Below, piece by piece: positions 53,422 to 61,794 of a stretch of 64,000 nucleotides of DNA (positions within the stretch are counted from its first letter, which is position 1; each line of letters starts with the position of its first letter). Source of the stretch: an uncultured Bacilli bacterium (GTDB lineage Bacteria; Bacillota_I; Bacilli_A; RFN20; DUOF01). Below the pieces are notes generated by a model. It was not told where the DNA came from. It worked only from the letters and a program-made list of their open reading frames with translations, and did not search any database. The stretch is from assembly GCA_934183255.1 (NCBI GenBank), contig CAKPSD010000001.1, positions 496,001-560,000 of the forward strand. Reading direction: 5' to 3'. Made by a program: the position numbers and the translations under genes.

Positions 53422-55090
53422 CGGAAATAGACTCCTTTAATTTAGTTAACGCTATCTTTGTTTCTGCAGCAGTCTCTCCAAGTAAAGATGCTATTTCTTG
53501 AACTATTCTCATTTGCTTTTCTACTACTTTATCTGCTACTTCTATTGTTTGTTTTGAAATATTTTCTTTTTTAACTTTTTCATCTTGAACATCGCTTATA
53601 TCTCTTAAAATACATACTAACATTTGATTATTTTCATCATATACAACTGTTTCTTCAACATACTTATTATATTCTGCTAAATAAGCTCTTTTATTATTTA
53701 TACCACGCTTTGTTTCTAATACTTTTAAGAAAATATCTGGATCTAATATTCTAACTACTTGATCACCTAAAATATCATTTACATTATTAATTCTTAACAT
53801 ACTTTTAGCAGCATTATTAATTTGCTGAACTTCTAATTTATCATTTAACACTATTAATCCATTTGGGGTATTATTAACAATACAATCAGAAAAACTTTCA
53901 GCTTTCTCTTTTAAATAAGGAAGACACATTGATATCTCTGCTTTACCATTATAAATAGCTATTGCTTTTTCTCTGCATGTATTATATCCACAAGATCCAC
54001 AATTAAGTTCATCTTCTTTTTTAATCTTTCCCATTTTCTTCATTATTTCTCTTATCTCATCTTCACTAGGATTAAGTCTTTTGCAATCAATTTGCTCAAA
54101 ATGTTTTCTTATTTCTAAAGAGTCTGGCTGCTCTACACTAAAATCTTTCTTTCCAGCATAGTTTGCTACATACATATAGTCTTTAACTATTGCATGATGA
54201 TACTTTTCCATTACTGGTCCACCTATACAACTATTAGTGCACGCTGACATCTCTATAAAGCATTTATGTATATTACCACTTTCTATATCTTTAAGTGCTG
54301 CTATACAATTTTCTACCCCATCGATTGCCATATATGTATATTCACTATTTTTAGTATCCATTGTTTTTAAAATTCCCCCAGTAGTTGGAAAGAATCTTGC
54401 CTTACTATTATCATTTTTATCTATATTTTTAACTAACTCTATATTTTCTTCTTTTAACCAGTTAGAAAGTTCTTCAAAAGTCAAAACAGCATCTACTATT
54501 CCCTCATAATGACTAGCTTCATCTTTTTTAGAAACACAAGGGCCTATAAATACAACTTTTGCATTAGGATTACGCTTTTTAATATCACTAGCATGTGCTT
54601 GCATTGGTGACATAACATCTGCTAAATAAGCTATTTCTTTTGGAAAATATTTTTGTATTAATAAATTAATAGAATGACAACAAGAAGAAATAACAATATC
54701 TCTTTTTTCCTCTTTAAGTAATCTCTCATACTCATTTTTCACAATAGTAGCACCTATCGCTGTTTCTTCTACTTCTGCAAATCCTAACTTCTTTAAAGAC
54801 TTTCGCATTTCATTTATTCCTACTCCATCATAATTAGCAATGAAAGAAGGCGCTAAACTTACATATACAGGAACATTAGATTGAATTAAAACTTTTGCTT
54901 TCTCAACTTCGCTTGTTATTTGTTTGGCATTTTGTGGACATACAACAAAACATTGGCCACATAAAATACATTCATCATCATTTATATGAGCTTGATTAGC
55001 AGAAAAACGAATTGCCTTAACAGGGCAATGCCTTATGCACTTATAACAATTTTTACAATTTGATTTTTTTAGTGTTAAAAAACTAGCCAT
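53414..55090 (-). CDS. [FeFe]-hydrogenase homologue with PAS domain (sensory type)
   Basis: Residues 11-60 hold two 4Fe-4S ferredoxin motifs (CKNCYKCIRHCP, CILCGQCFVVCP). The H-cluster part is about 75-300: L1 reads ISSCCHSIN where catalytic enzymes have TSCCPxW, L2 is GPCVSKKDE and L3 is MSACTNSCIGG in place of MACxxGCxxG. All four cluster-binding Cys remain. A CGSCGYNTC cluster domain (about 364-372) follows, then a PAS domain (about 400-500) and a helical tail. This matches putative H2-sensing hydrogenases (HydS/HfsB-like). It probably senses H2 or redox state and signals through the adjacent phosphatase. Confidence 0.88.
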   Translation of the reverse strand: MASFLTLKKSNCKNCYKCIRHCPVKAIRFSANQAHINDDECILCGQCFVVCPQNAKQITSEVEKAKVLIQSNVPVYVSLAPSFIANYDGVGINEMRKSLKKLGFAEVEETAIGATIVKNEYERLLKEEKRDIVISSCCHSINLLIQKYFPKEIAYLADVMSPMQAHASDIKKRNPNAKVVFIGPCVSKKDEASHYEGIVDAVLTFEELSNWLKEENIELVKNIDKNDNSKARFFPTTGGILKTMDTKNSEYTYMAIDGVENCIAALKDIESGNIHKCFIEMSACTNSCIGGPVMEKYHHAIVKDYMYVANYAGKKDFSVEQPDSLEIRKHFEQIDCKRLNPSEDEIREIMKKMGKIKKEDELNCGSCGYNTCREKAIAIYNGKAEISMCLPYLKEKAESFSDCIVNNTPNGLIVLNDKLEVQQINNAAKSMLRINNVNDILGDQVVRILDPDIFLKVLETKRGINNKRAYLAEYNKYVEETVVYDENNQMLVCILRDISDVQDEKVKKENISKQTIEVADKVVEKQMRIVQEIASLLGETAAETKIALTKLKESISDE

Positions 55091-55123
55091 TACCTATACC
55101 TCTTTTCTATTAATAAGCATTAT

Positions 55124-55366
55124 TTAAATTCTAGTAAGAACCTCTTTTTTAAAGAATTCTTCTACAGTAGTTGGACTAACTGAATAAAATTCACCATTAA
55201 CAGTTACACAAACACCTTGCTGACATTTTCCCATACAAAAAGTACCAGAAAGTTCAACCCTATCTTTAACATTATTAGTATCTATTAAATTTTGTAAACT
55301 CTCTACTACTTGTCTTGATCCTTTAATATGGCATGAACTTCCTATACACACTACTACCTTAACCAT
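55124..55366 (-). CDS. Thioredoxin-like [2Fe-2S] ferredoxin (NuoE/HfsA-like)
   Basis: An 80-residue protein with the thioredoxin-like ferredoxin cysteines: CIGSSC (about 7-12) and CMGKC (about 44-48), then a GVCVTVNG segment. This is the C-terminal half of NuoE-type subunits and also stands alone in hydrogenase loci. It probably passes electrons to or from the hydrogenase proteins. It leads the operon, behind AGGAGGATGGAATA; the next gene starts 33 bases later. A short AT-rich control region lies upstream. Confidence 0.87.
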   Translation of the reverse strand: MVKVVVCIGSSCHIKGSRQVVESLQNLIDTNNVKDRVELSGTFCMGKCQQGVCVTVNGEFYSVSPTTVEEFFKKEVLTRI

Positions 55367-55662
55367 TATTCCATCCTCCTAATTACATAAAGTATTAAAT
55401 AATTACAAACATATAATATAACATTTTCATCATTTTCTCTTATTATTTAAGATACTTTTTATCATAATTTTGTATTATGAAATCATGCATTTTTTAATAT
55501 AATTTTTTCTTTTTTTAATAACTAAAAAGAAAAATGTGTCATTTTTTAAAAATTTGACACATTTTTATTAGAAATCATACTCATTTTTCTATTTCATGAC
55601 ACAATTTTGTATATTAATTTATAATTTTTTTCAAAATTTTCAAAAATGATATATTTACAAAA
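55367..55662. other. Non-coding, AT-rich control region of the hydrogenase operon
   Basis: A 296-base gap with no credible gene. It holds the inverted repeat listed separately. Its composition is over 80 percent A+T with several T and A runs. I cannot pick a single best promoter in it. Confidence 0.6.
55530..55566. repeat. Perfect inverted repeat upstream of the hydrogenase operon, with a third half-site
   Basis: AAAAATGTGTCA (55530-55541) and TGACACATTTTT (55555-55566) are exact inverse complements over 12 bases, separated by 13 AT-rich bases. A third copy TGACACA stands at 55597-55603. It may be an operator of a regulator of the hydrogenase operon or a bidirectional terminator of the 55663 gene. 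Confidence 0.7.
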
Positions 55663-55992
55663 TTACTTTTTATTTTTTCTTATAAATTCTTTTATGTCAT
55701 TAGAATCAAGTTCTGGCATTTGCCTTTTTATTATTTCACTTGTAGTCTTAAATGAAGGGATATCTCCCTTCTCGTATTTTTGAGCCTCTATAATTGTCTT
55801 AACAGTATTCATAGTCTCTTTATCTGCATATATAGCATTTTTAATAGCCTTGCAAACATCTTCATCATTGCCTTCTTTGTATAATTCAAGCAGATACTTC
55901 TTATCTTCATTTTTAACTAGCAAATATAACAAAGTCATTTCATACAATTTTTTGCTTTTTTCTAATTCATTGATTATCTCTTCAACGTTCAT
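55663..55992 (-). CDS. Hypothetical protein, 109 residues
   Basis: Helical and charged, starting MNVEEIINELEKSKKLYE. AAAGGA stands close to several ATG codons; the third, at 55992, has the best spacing (9 bases), so I start there, three residues shorter than the longest frame. The C-terminal half has DIPSFKTTSEIIKRQMPEL followed by a basic end. No membrane segment or catalytic motif. It is transcribed toward the hydrogenase operon and divergent from the ABC importer. Not recognised. Confidence 0.65.
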   Translation of the reverse strand: MNVEEIINELEKSKKLYEMTLLYLLVKNEDKKYLLELYKEGNDEDVCKAIKNAIYADKETMNTVKTIIEAQKYEKGDIPSFKTTSEIIKRQMPELDSNDIKEFIRKNKK

Positions 55993-56099
55993 GTTCATCA
56001 TTCCTTTTTATATAGTATAACATTATTTTTTAGGTAATAGTGCATTTTTTACACTTTAGCAATAATTATTAATATTATGTAATGAATAGGAGTGAAATT

Positions 56100-56852
56100 A
56101 TGGATAATAACATTTTAAATATGCAAAATATATCCAAAAGTTTTTTTACTCTTGAAGGTGAAGTTGAAGTATTAAAAGATATTAATTTAGAATTAAAAGA
56201 AGGAGAAAAGATAGCAATTGTAGGTCCTAGTGGATGTGGTAAATCTACTATTCTCAATTTAATAAGTGGGCTTATAAAACCTAGTAAAGGTACTATTGAT
56301 CTACATAAAAATGTTGGTTATATGTTTCAAAAGGATAATTTACTTGAATGGAGAAATATATATAAAAATATTACTATTGGACTAGAAATAAGAAAACAAA
56401 TGAATGATACACAAAAAGAAATAATAAATGAGTTATTAAAAAAATATGGTTTATATGAATTTAGAAATAGTTATCCTAGTGAATTAAGTGGTGGTATGAG
56501 GCAAAGAGTAGCTTTAATCAGAACACTTGTTTTAAATCCAGATATATTATTACTCGATGAACCATTTAGCGCCTTAGATGCTCAAACAAAAATTGCTGTA
56601 AATGATGATGTATATGATATTGTAACAAAAGAAAATAAAAGTGTTATTTTAGTAACTCATGACATATCTGAAGCAATTGCTTTTAGTGATAAAGTAATTG
56701 TTTTAACAAGTAGACCTGCAAGTGTAAAAAAAGTATATGAAATTAAATTTGATGATTTAGAAAAAAGAACTCCTCTTAGTTCAAGAAAACATGCCTTATT
56801 TAAAGACTATTTTGACAAGATATGGAGGGATTTAGATGAATTTAAAAAGTGA
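56100..56852 (+). CDS. ABC importer ATPase (SsuB/ThiZ/TauB type)
   Basis: ATPase subunit of a nitrate/sulfonate/taurine-family importer. Walker A is GPSGCGKSTI, signature LSGGMRQRVALIRT, Walker B LLLDEPFSALD and the H-loop VILVTHDISEA. These match SsuB/TauB/ThiZ-type proteins. The open frame begins earlier, but AGGAGTG precedes ATG 56100, giving 250 residues. The next gene starts inside its end (17-base overlap), so the operon is coupled. No thiamine, cobalamin or other riboswitch is visible upstream. Confidence 0.92.
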   Translation: MDNNILNMQNISKSFFTLEGEVEVLKDINLELKEGEKIAIVGPSGCGKSTILNLISGLIKPSKGTIDLHKNVGYMFQKDNLLEWRNIYKNITIGLEIRKQMNDTQKEIINELLKKYGLYEFRNSYPSELSGGMRQRVALIRTLVLNPDILLLDEPFSALDAQTKIAVNDDVYDIVTKENKSVILVTHDISEAIAFSDKVIVLTSRPASVKKVYEIKFDDLEKRTPLSSRKHALFKDYFDKIWRDLDEFKK

Positions 56853-57639
56853 TGATGCTAAAAAATATATAAAGAAACAAAAAATTAATAAAATAAAAAT
56901 TATTTTTGCACAAATATTTATATTAATAAGTTTCTTTTTAATATGGGAGTTATTAACAAGAAAAGAAATTATAAATAGTTTTTTAGTATCTAGCCCTAGT
57001 GAAATATTTTTATTATTAAAGAAATATATAGCAAGTGGTGAATTATTTTCTCACATCTACATATCAGTATATGAAACTATACTTGGATTAATAATAGGTA
57101 CTGTTATAGGTATTTTTATAGCAATAATACTTTGGTGGAGCAAAACTTTAGCTAAAATATTTGATCCATTTTTAGTAGTTTTAAATGCCCTTCCTAAAAC
57201 TGCGCTTGCCCCAATATTTATAATATGGGCTGGAACAGGAGTAAAAGGAATTGTTGTAGTAGCAGTCTCCATCTCTCTTATTTTAACTGTTTTATCTGCT
57301 TACAACTATTTTAAAAATGTTGATGAAGAGAAAATAAAAATGTTAAAAAGTTTTGGTGCTAATAAATTTCAAATATTATGCAAACTTGTAATACCTTCGA
57401 ATATTGTAAACATCGTTGATATTATAAAGATTAATATAGGAATGTCTTGGGTTGGAGTTATAATGGGAGAATTTATTGTTTCTAGAAGCGGTATAGGATA
57501 CTTAATTGTATATGGTAGCCAAATATTTAAACTAGATTTAGTAATGATGGGAGTCTTTGTTTTGGCAATAATTGCATATGTTATGTATCAATTAGTTAAT
57601 ATATTAGAGAAAATATTAAAGAAGAAATTAAGTAAATAA
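56836..57639 (+). CDS. ABC importer permease (SsuC type)
   Basis: A 267-residue permease with about six membrane segments and the BPD permease EAA-type loop: LKSFGANKFQILCKLVIPSN (about 174-193). The N-terminus is basic, then helix ILISFFLIWELLTRKEI. Family members carry thiamine precursors, taurine, sulfonates or nitrate. It follows the ATPase with a 17-base overlap behind GGAGGG, and the binding protein follows 56 bases downstream. Confidence 0.9.
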   Translation: MNLKSDDAKKYIKKQKINKIKIIFAQIFILISFFLIWELLTRKEIINSFLVSSPSEIFLLLKKYIASGELFSHIYISVYETILGLIIGTVIGIFIAIILWWSKTLAKIFDPFLVVLNALPKTALAPIFIIWAGTGVKGIVVVAVSISLILTVLSAYNYFKNVDEEKIKMLKSFGANKFQILCKLVIPSNIVNIVDIIKINIGMSWVGVIMGEFIVSRSGIGYLIVYGSQIFKLDLVMMGVFVLAIIAYVMYQLVNILEKILKKKLSK

Positions 57640-57695
57640 TCACATATTTAATTTAAATTAATATTCTATTAATAGAGTAAAAGGAGAATAATTAA

Positions 57696-58718
57696 ATGAA
57701 AAAAATAAAATGTTTTTTAGCTTCTTTACTAGCTTTTCCATTTTTACTTATAAATGGATGTAGTTGTAAAGATGATGGCTTAACTAAACTTACAGTAGCG
57801 GAAGTCACCCATTCAGTTTTCTATGCTCCTCAATATGTAGCAGATACTATGGGATTCTTTAAAGAAGAAGGGTTAAAAGTATCTTTTGTAAACACTAATG
57901 GTGCTGATAAAACAATGGCAGCTTTATTATCTAAAGATGCTGAGATAGGTTTAATGGGTAGTGAGGCTTCAATTTATGTTTATAACGAAGGTCAAAAAGA
58001 CTATGCAATTAACTTTGCTCAATTAACTCAAAAAGATGGAAGTTTCTTAGTTTCAAGAACTAACACAAGTAACTTTGATATTTCTATGTTAAAAGGTAAA
58101 GAAATACTTGGTGGTAGACTTGCTGGTATGCCAGAAATGGTTCTTGAATACATATTAAAAAATGCTGGATTAAATGTTGGAGTTAATGATTCTACTAAAG
58201 ATGTAAATGTAAGAACAGATGTTCAATTTGCGGCAATGGCTGGAGCTTTTACTTCAGGAGAGGGAGATTATGTTTCTTTATTTGAGCCTACTGCTTCTAG
58301 TATTGTGAAAGCAAATAAAGGATATATAGTAGCATCTCTAGGTGAGTTATCAGGAAATATTCCTTATACTTCATATTCTACTTTAAAAAGTTATATGAAT
58401 AAAAATAGTGATACTATTCAAAAATTCACTAACGCTATATATAAAGCTCAAAAATGGGTGTATGAGCATACTGATGTAGAAGTTGCAGAGGCGATAAAAT
58501 CATATTTTAGTGATTCTTCAATCGAAGATTTAACTACTGCAGTTAAAAATTATAGATCAATTGAAGCATGGGCTAAAGATCCTACTTTAACTGTTGAATC
58601 TTTAAACAAATTAATGGATATTATCGAACTTGCTAATCAATTAGATAAACGTGCCCCTTATGATAAAATAGTAACAACAGAATATGCAAGAAATGCTATT
58701 TCAAGTCTTAGTGAATAA
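57696..58718 (+). CDS. ABC importer substrate-binding lipoprotein (NMT1/THI5-like)
   Basis: A 340-residue secreted lipoprotein: LASLLAFPFLLINGCSC holds the signal peptide and the lipobox Cys (about 22). Then VAEVTHSVFYAPQYVADTMG and FFKEEGLKV match the opening of SsuA/ThiY/NMT1-type binding proteins, as do FAQLTQKDGSFLV and GGRLAGMPEMV. Such proteins bind pyrimidine precursors of thiamine, aromatic sulfonates or similar small molecules. The ligand here is unknown. It is the last gene of the importer operon. Confidence 0.88.
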   Translation: MKKIKCFLASLLAFPFLLINGCSCKDDGLTKLTVAEVTHSVFYAPQYVADTMGFFKEEGLKVSFVNTNGADKTMAALLSKDAEIGLMGSEASIYVYNEGQKDYAINFAQLTQKDGSFLVSRTNTSNFDISMLKGKEILGGRLAGMPEMVLEYILKNAGLNVGVNDSTKDVNVRTDVQFAAMAGAFTSGEGDYVSLFEPTASSIVKANKGYIVASLGELSGNIPYTSYSTLKSYMNKNSDTIQKFTNAIYKAQKWVYEHTDVEVAEAIKSYFSDSSIEDLTTAVKNYRSIEAWAKDPTLTVESLNKLMDIIELANQLDKRAPYDKIVTTEYARNAISSLSE

Positions 58719-58729
58719 AAGATATTTTC

Positions 58730-58758
58730 TTGCTTAATTTAACTATTTGATGTATCAT
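58730..58758 (+). promoter_or_regulatory. Promoter of the third csp gene
   Basis: TTGCTT (58730-58735), 17 bases, TATCAT (58753-58758). It would give a long leader of about 100 bases to the csp ATG at 58866. Confidence 0.5.
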
Positions 58759-58779
58759 TAAGTTGGTAATAGTAAACAT

Positions 58780-58825
58780 ATAGCTTATACAATCAAATTT
58801 GTATGGTTGTATAGGCTATTTTAAT
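58780..58825 (+). terminator. Long stem-loop in the csp leader (terminator or leader structure)
   Basis: ATAGCTTATACAATC pairs with GGTTGTATAGGCTAT over 15 positions (two G-U pairs) around a 10-base loop, followed by TTTTAATTT. It can end the importer operon. If the promoter upstream is real, it lies inside the csp leader. Confidence 0.65.
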
Positions 58826-58865
58826 TTATTACTACTAATTATTAAGAAGGAGGATTTTTCTACCT

Positions 58866-59069
58866 ATGTATCAAGGAACTGTAAAATGGTTCAATTCTGA
58901 AAAAGGTTATGGATTTATCACTACTAGTGATGGTAAAGATGTATTTGCTCACTATAGTGCAATCAATGCTGAAGGTTATAAAAGTTTAACACAAGGTCAA
59001 AAAGTTAGCTTTGATATCGTTGAAGACAATGATAGAACTAGAGCTAGTAATATAACTGTTATTGAGTAA
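58866..59069 (+). CDS. Cold-shock domain protein (third of three), CspA-like
   Basis: A 67-residue cold-shock domain with the full canonical sites: KWFNSEKGYGFI including the Trp, and RNP2 VFAHYSAI. This is the most typical CspA/CspB-like copy. The other two in the window (17738 and 18898) lack the Trp. Ribosome binding site AAGGAGG. It is preceded by a possible structured leader and followed by a terminator. Cold-induced RNA chaperone is the likely role. Confidence 0.96.
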   Translation: MYQGTVKWFNSEKGYGFITTSDGKDVFAHYSAINAEGYKSLTQGQKVSFDIVEDNDRTRASNITVIE

Positions 59070-59075
59070 GAACTA

Positions 59076-59102
59076 AAAAAAGGTCACTTGGACCTTTTTT
59101 TA
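59076..59102. terminator. Bidirectional terminator between csp and the PII-like gene
   Basis: AAAAAGGTC, loop ACTTG, GACCTTTTT, serving plus-strand csp and minus-strand PII-like gene. Confidence 0.85.
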
Positions 59103-59423
59103 TTACTCTTTAAATATTTCTGCCATTCCTATTGCATCTTCTACAGGCAAGACAAATGATAAGGCATGAGCCTTAGTATTCATTCCAGCTTTATTACTAA
59201 TAGCCTCTACTATAGCTTTTGTTTGTTCTCCCTTACAAAGAATTAAAACAATTTGTTTATCTGGTTGAATATTTAGTTTAAAGAACTTATTAGGCTCTTT
59301 AGAAGTACTTCCTCTTCCATTTATAATAGTAGCACCTTTAGCACCTGCTTCTTTACTTGCATCCACTACATAATCACTATATCCACCATCACAAATAGTA
59401 ACTATACACTCAAACTTATTCAT
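59103..59423 (-). CDS. PII-like protein
   Basis: A 106-residue protein with the PII (GlnB-like) ferredoxin-like fold: FECIVTICDGGYSDYV, then AKGATIINGRGSTSKE in the T-loop area, QIVLILCKGEQTKAIVEAI and a C-terminal AIGMAEIF. It lacks the canonical YRGAEY tyrosine of GlnB. Its start overlaps the previous PII-like gene by 8 bases, and a DUF1538 transporter-like gene lies upstream. PII proteins usually gate a nearby channel or transporter by binding nucleotides. Confidence 0.82.
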   Translation of the reverse strand: MNKFECIVTICDGGYSDYVVDASKEAGAKGATIINGRGSTSKEPNKFFKLNIQPDKQIVLILCKGEQTKAIVEAISNKAGMNTKAHALSFVLPVEDAIGMAEIFKE

Positions 59424-59757
59424 TTTCTATCTCCTCCTTTAAGAAATACTTTAAACTATCTAAACTAGATATACCTTTTATTGGAACTCTAAAAGCAATT
59501 GTATTCTTTAAAAATTCGCTTATTTTTATAGCTTCCATTATCTTTGAAGAATCCTCTTCACTACAAGGATAAATAAGAATATTTTTTTTAGTTTCTCCTA
59601 TTCCTAAATAATCTAATATGCTTGAACTAGCGCTACCCATTGCATACATTAAAAAGTATTTATTTACTCCCACATTTTCTAAATATTTAGTTACTTTATT
59701 TACAATATCTCTTTCAGTAATTAATATTGTAAATTTAAGTTTTTTATCAACTTTCAT
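59416..59757 (-). CDS. Divergent PII-like protein
   Basis: A 113-residue protein with a similar two-fold alpha/beta layout: LKFTILITERDIVNKVTKYL at the start, MYAMGSASSSILDYLGI in the T-loop area and NILIYPCSEEDSSKIMEAI. It is only weakly like the 59103 protein. Its place between that gene and DUF1538 supports a paired PII-like role. The two genes and DUF1538 are joined by overlaps or gaps of a few bases, so they are one operon. Ligand unknown. Confidence 0.65.
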   Translation of the reverse strand: MKVDKKLKFTILITERDIVNKVTKYLENVGVNKYFLMYAMGSASSSILDYLGIGETKKNILIYPCSEEDSSKIMEAIKISEFLKNTIAFRVPIKGISSLDSLKYFLKEEIENE

Positions 59758-59759
59758 AC

Positions 59760-61238
59760 TTATACCTCCAATTCAATATATTCTTCAAATTCACGAGTTT
59801 GTTCTTCTTTACTTTGTTTCTTAAGTTTATAATTATACATAATACCTAATACTTGAATACTAATTAAAGGAGTTAAAGCAATAAAGGCTACTAAACCAAA
59901 AGCATCTAAAACCACACTATGATTTAAAGCTAAGCATGCTCCTATTGCAAATGGTAAAATAAATGTAGCTGCCATTGGTCCACTAGCCACTCCTCCTGAA
60001 TCAAAAGCAATCGCAGTAAATAATTTTGGTGTAAAGAAAGTCATTATTAAAGCAATTAAATATCCAGGCAATAAAATATACATAACAGGAATATCAAAAA
60101 CAATTCTAAGCATTGATAAACCAACTGCTAAAGAAACACCTAAAGCTAAACTAATAGTTAATGATTTTCTAGTAATTAAACCACTAGATATTTCCTCAAC
60201 TTGTTTATTAAGAACATATACTGCTGGTTCAGCAAGTATTGTAAGTAATCCCATAATCATTCCAAGTGGTATTAAAATATTTGGATGATTACTTACTATT
60301 TCCTTACCAAGATAGTTACCAACATTACTAAACCCATAATTAACCCCTACTAAAAATAAAACTAATCCAATAAATGTATAAACAATACTAATTAATATTT
60401 TAATTAAAGATTTTTTTGATATTTTAAGGAAAAATATTTGAAACACAATAAATAGTATTACAATTGGGCTTAATGCTATTAATACTTCTTTGCCATATTT
60501 TAAAAGACATTCAAATATACTTAATGAACTAGAATTTAAAACATAATCTGTATTACCATTTTTAAAGAATAAACTTAAAAATAAAACTGCCACAATTGGT
60601 CCAATAGAGCATAATCCAATTAATCCAAAACTATCATCTTTTGATGTTTCTCCACCATTAACAGATGCTATTCCTACCCCTAATGCCATAATAAAAGGAA
60701 CCGTTATTGGTCCTGTTGTAACACCACCTGAATCAAATGATAATGGTATGAATTTAGATGGTATGAATATAGTTAATATAAATAATAAACCATATGATAT
60801 TAATAATAATTTTGATAAGCTTAGTTTAAAAATAATTCTTAATACTGATAATGCTAAAAAGATTCCTACTCCTATTGCAACCGTAATAATCAAAGTTGTA
60901 CTAGGTAAATAACTTGCTTGTTCAGCTAACACCTTTAAATCTGGTTCTGCTATAGTGATGCATGTTCCTAATAAAAAGCAAGTAAAAACTAATAAAGTTA
61001 AACTTTTATGCTTTGATAAAAATGATCCCATTTTATTACCTATAGGCATCATTGCATTATCTGCACCTAGAGTAAATAAAGACATTCCTAAAACTAATAA
61101 TAATGTTCCTACTATAAAAGAAGAAAACATACTATTATTTAATGGAGCAAGAGTAAAATGTAAAACAATTACAAGCAAAAACACTGGTAAAATTGATAAA
61201 AACGATTCTTTTATTTTTGTAAATAACTCCTTATACAT
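59760..61238 (-). CDS. DUF1538 membrane protein (transporter-like, two-fold repeat)
   Basis: A roughly 492-residue membrane protein with about twelve helices. Two internal halves each carry AEP..xVL (TIAEPDLKVLAEQ; ILAEPAVYVL) and FDSGG(V)..GP (LSFDSGGVTTGP about 170-180; IAFDSGGVASGP in the second half), the DUF1538 hallmark. The inverted-repeat layout suggests a transporter or channel. The longest frame starts at GTG 61247; ATG 61238 has better spacing to AAGGTG. It is in an operon with two PII-like genes, so transport may be PII-gated. Substrate unknown. Confidence 0.83.
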   Translation of the reverse strand: MYKELFTKIKESFLSILPVFLLVIVLHFTLAPLNNSMFSSFIVGTLLLVLGMSLFTLGADNAMMPIGNKMGSFLSKHKSLTLLVFTCFLLGTCITIAEPDLKVLAEQASYLPSTTLIITVAIGVGIFLALSVLRIIFKLSLSKLLLISYGLLFILTIFIPSKFIPLSFDSGGVTTGPITVPFIMALGVGIASVNGGETSKDDSFGLIGLCSIGPIVAVLFLSLFFKNGNTDYVLNSSSLSIFECLLKYGKEVLIALSPIVILFIVFQIFFLKISKKSLIKILISIVYTFIGLVLFLVGVNYGFSNVGNYLGKEIVSNHPNILIPLGMIMGLLTILAEPAVYVLNKQVEEISSGLITRKSLTISLALGVSLAVGLSMLRIVFDIPVMYILLPGYLIALIMTFFTPKLFTAIAFDSGGVASGPMAATFILPFAIGACLALNHSVVLDAFGLVAFIALTPLISIQVLGIMYNYKLKKQSKEEQTREFEEYIELEV

Positions 61239-61309
61239 TACTATCACAACACCTTTATAATTAATATTAAATTATATGTTTTTAATAGTCAATTAATGAA
61301 GAAAACAAA

Positions 61310-61692
61310 TTAAGAGAAATAATTAAATCCAACAGGTGCTTTCATACATTGATTATAAAAGTATTTATCATTTATATCTTTATAAGTATAGTTTTTGTAT
61401 ATCTTTAAATTTGCTTTTTTAGCTACACATTCAATATAATTTATAGAATAATTAGACTTCATTTCTTCATTTTTCCATGCTGCTAACTTCTTATTTAACT
61501 TTTTTTCACTCTCACAATTAATAGAATAATCAAATACAATATAACTATTATCTCCTACTAACTCAATAGTCCTTCCAAATATTTCTTTATCCAAGTAATA
61601 ACTTTAATCTTTTCTTCATACACTTTATCTTTATTATTTTTAGTATAGTAATATCTAACAAAACAACTCATTAATGCTGTCATATTTTTCAT
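61310..61692 (-). pseudogene. SAM-dependent methyltransferase pseudogene with an internal deletion
   Basis: A normal gene start is present: AGAGGTG, then ATG 61692 with MTALMSCFVRYYYTKNN, as in LCMT-like methyltransferases of Firmicutes (MTALxSCFARAYHxKNN in the family, by memory). After about 30 residues the reading jumps to another frame. There SYYLDKEIFGRTIEL, YIVFDYS, KKLAAWKNEEMKSNYS and the C-terminal NYTYKDINDKYFYN follow. These are the last third of the same family. The central 160 or so residues with the SAM-binding core are missing, and the join is out of frame (N-terminal frame stops at 61558). The gene is dead. Confidence 0.68.
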
Positions 61693-61794
61693 TTTTTTTA
61701 CACCTCTACATATTTAATACACTAACATGTACAAGCATTACAAGACTTGAAAAAATTCTCGTTTTGTGGCAATATAAGCACATAAATAAGCAAT

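Noticed and set aside
55530..55566. Inverted repeat as a Rex operator
   Set aside because: The arms TGTGTCA/TGACACA and the 13-base spacer do not match TTGTTAA-N4-TTAACAA or TTGTGAA-N4-TTCACAA.
55993..56099. Thiamine riboswitch before the ABC importer
   Set aside because: No CTGAGA core of the TPP riboswitch in the leader, so the importer cannot be assigned to thiamine precursors on that ground.
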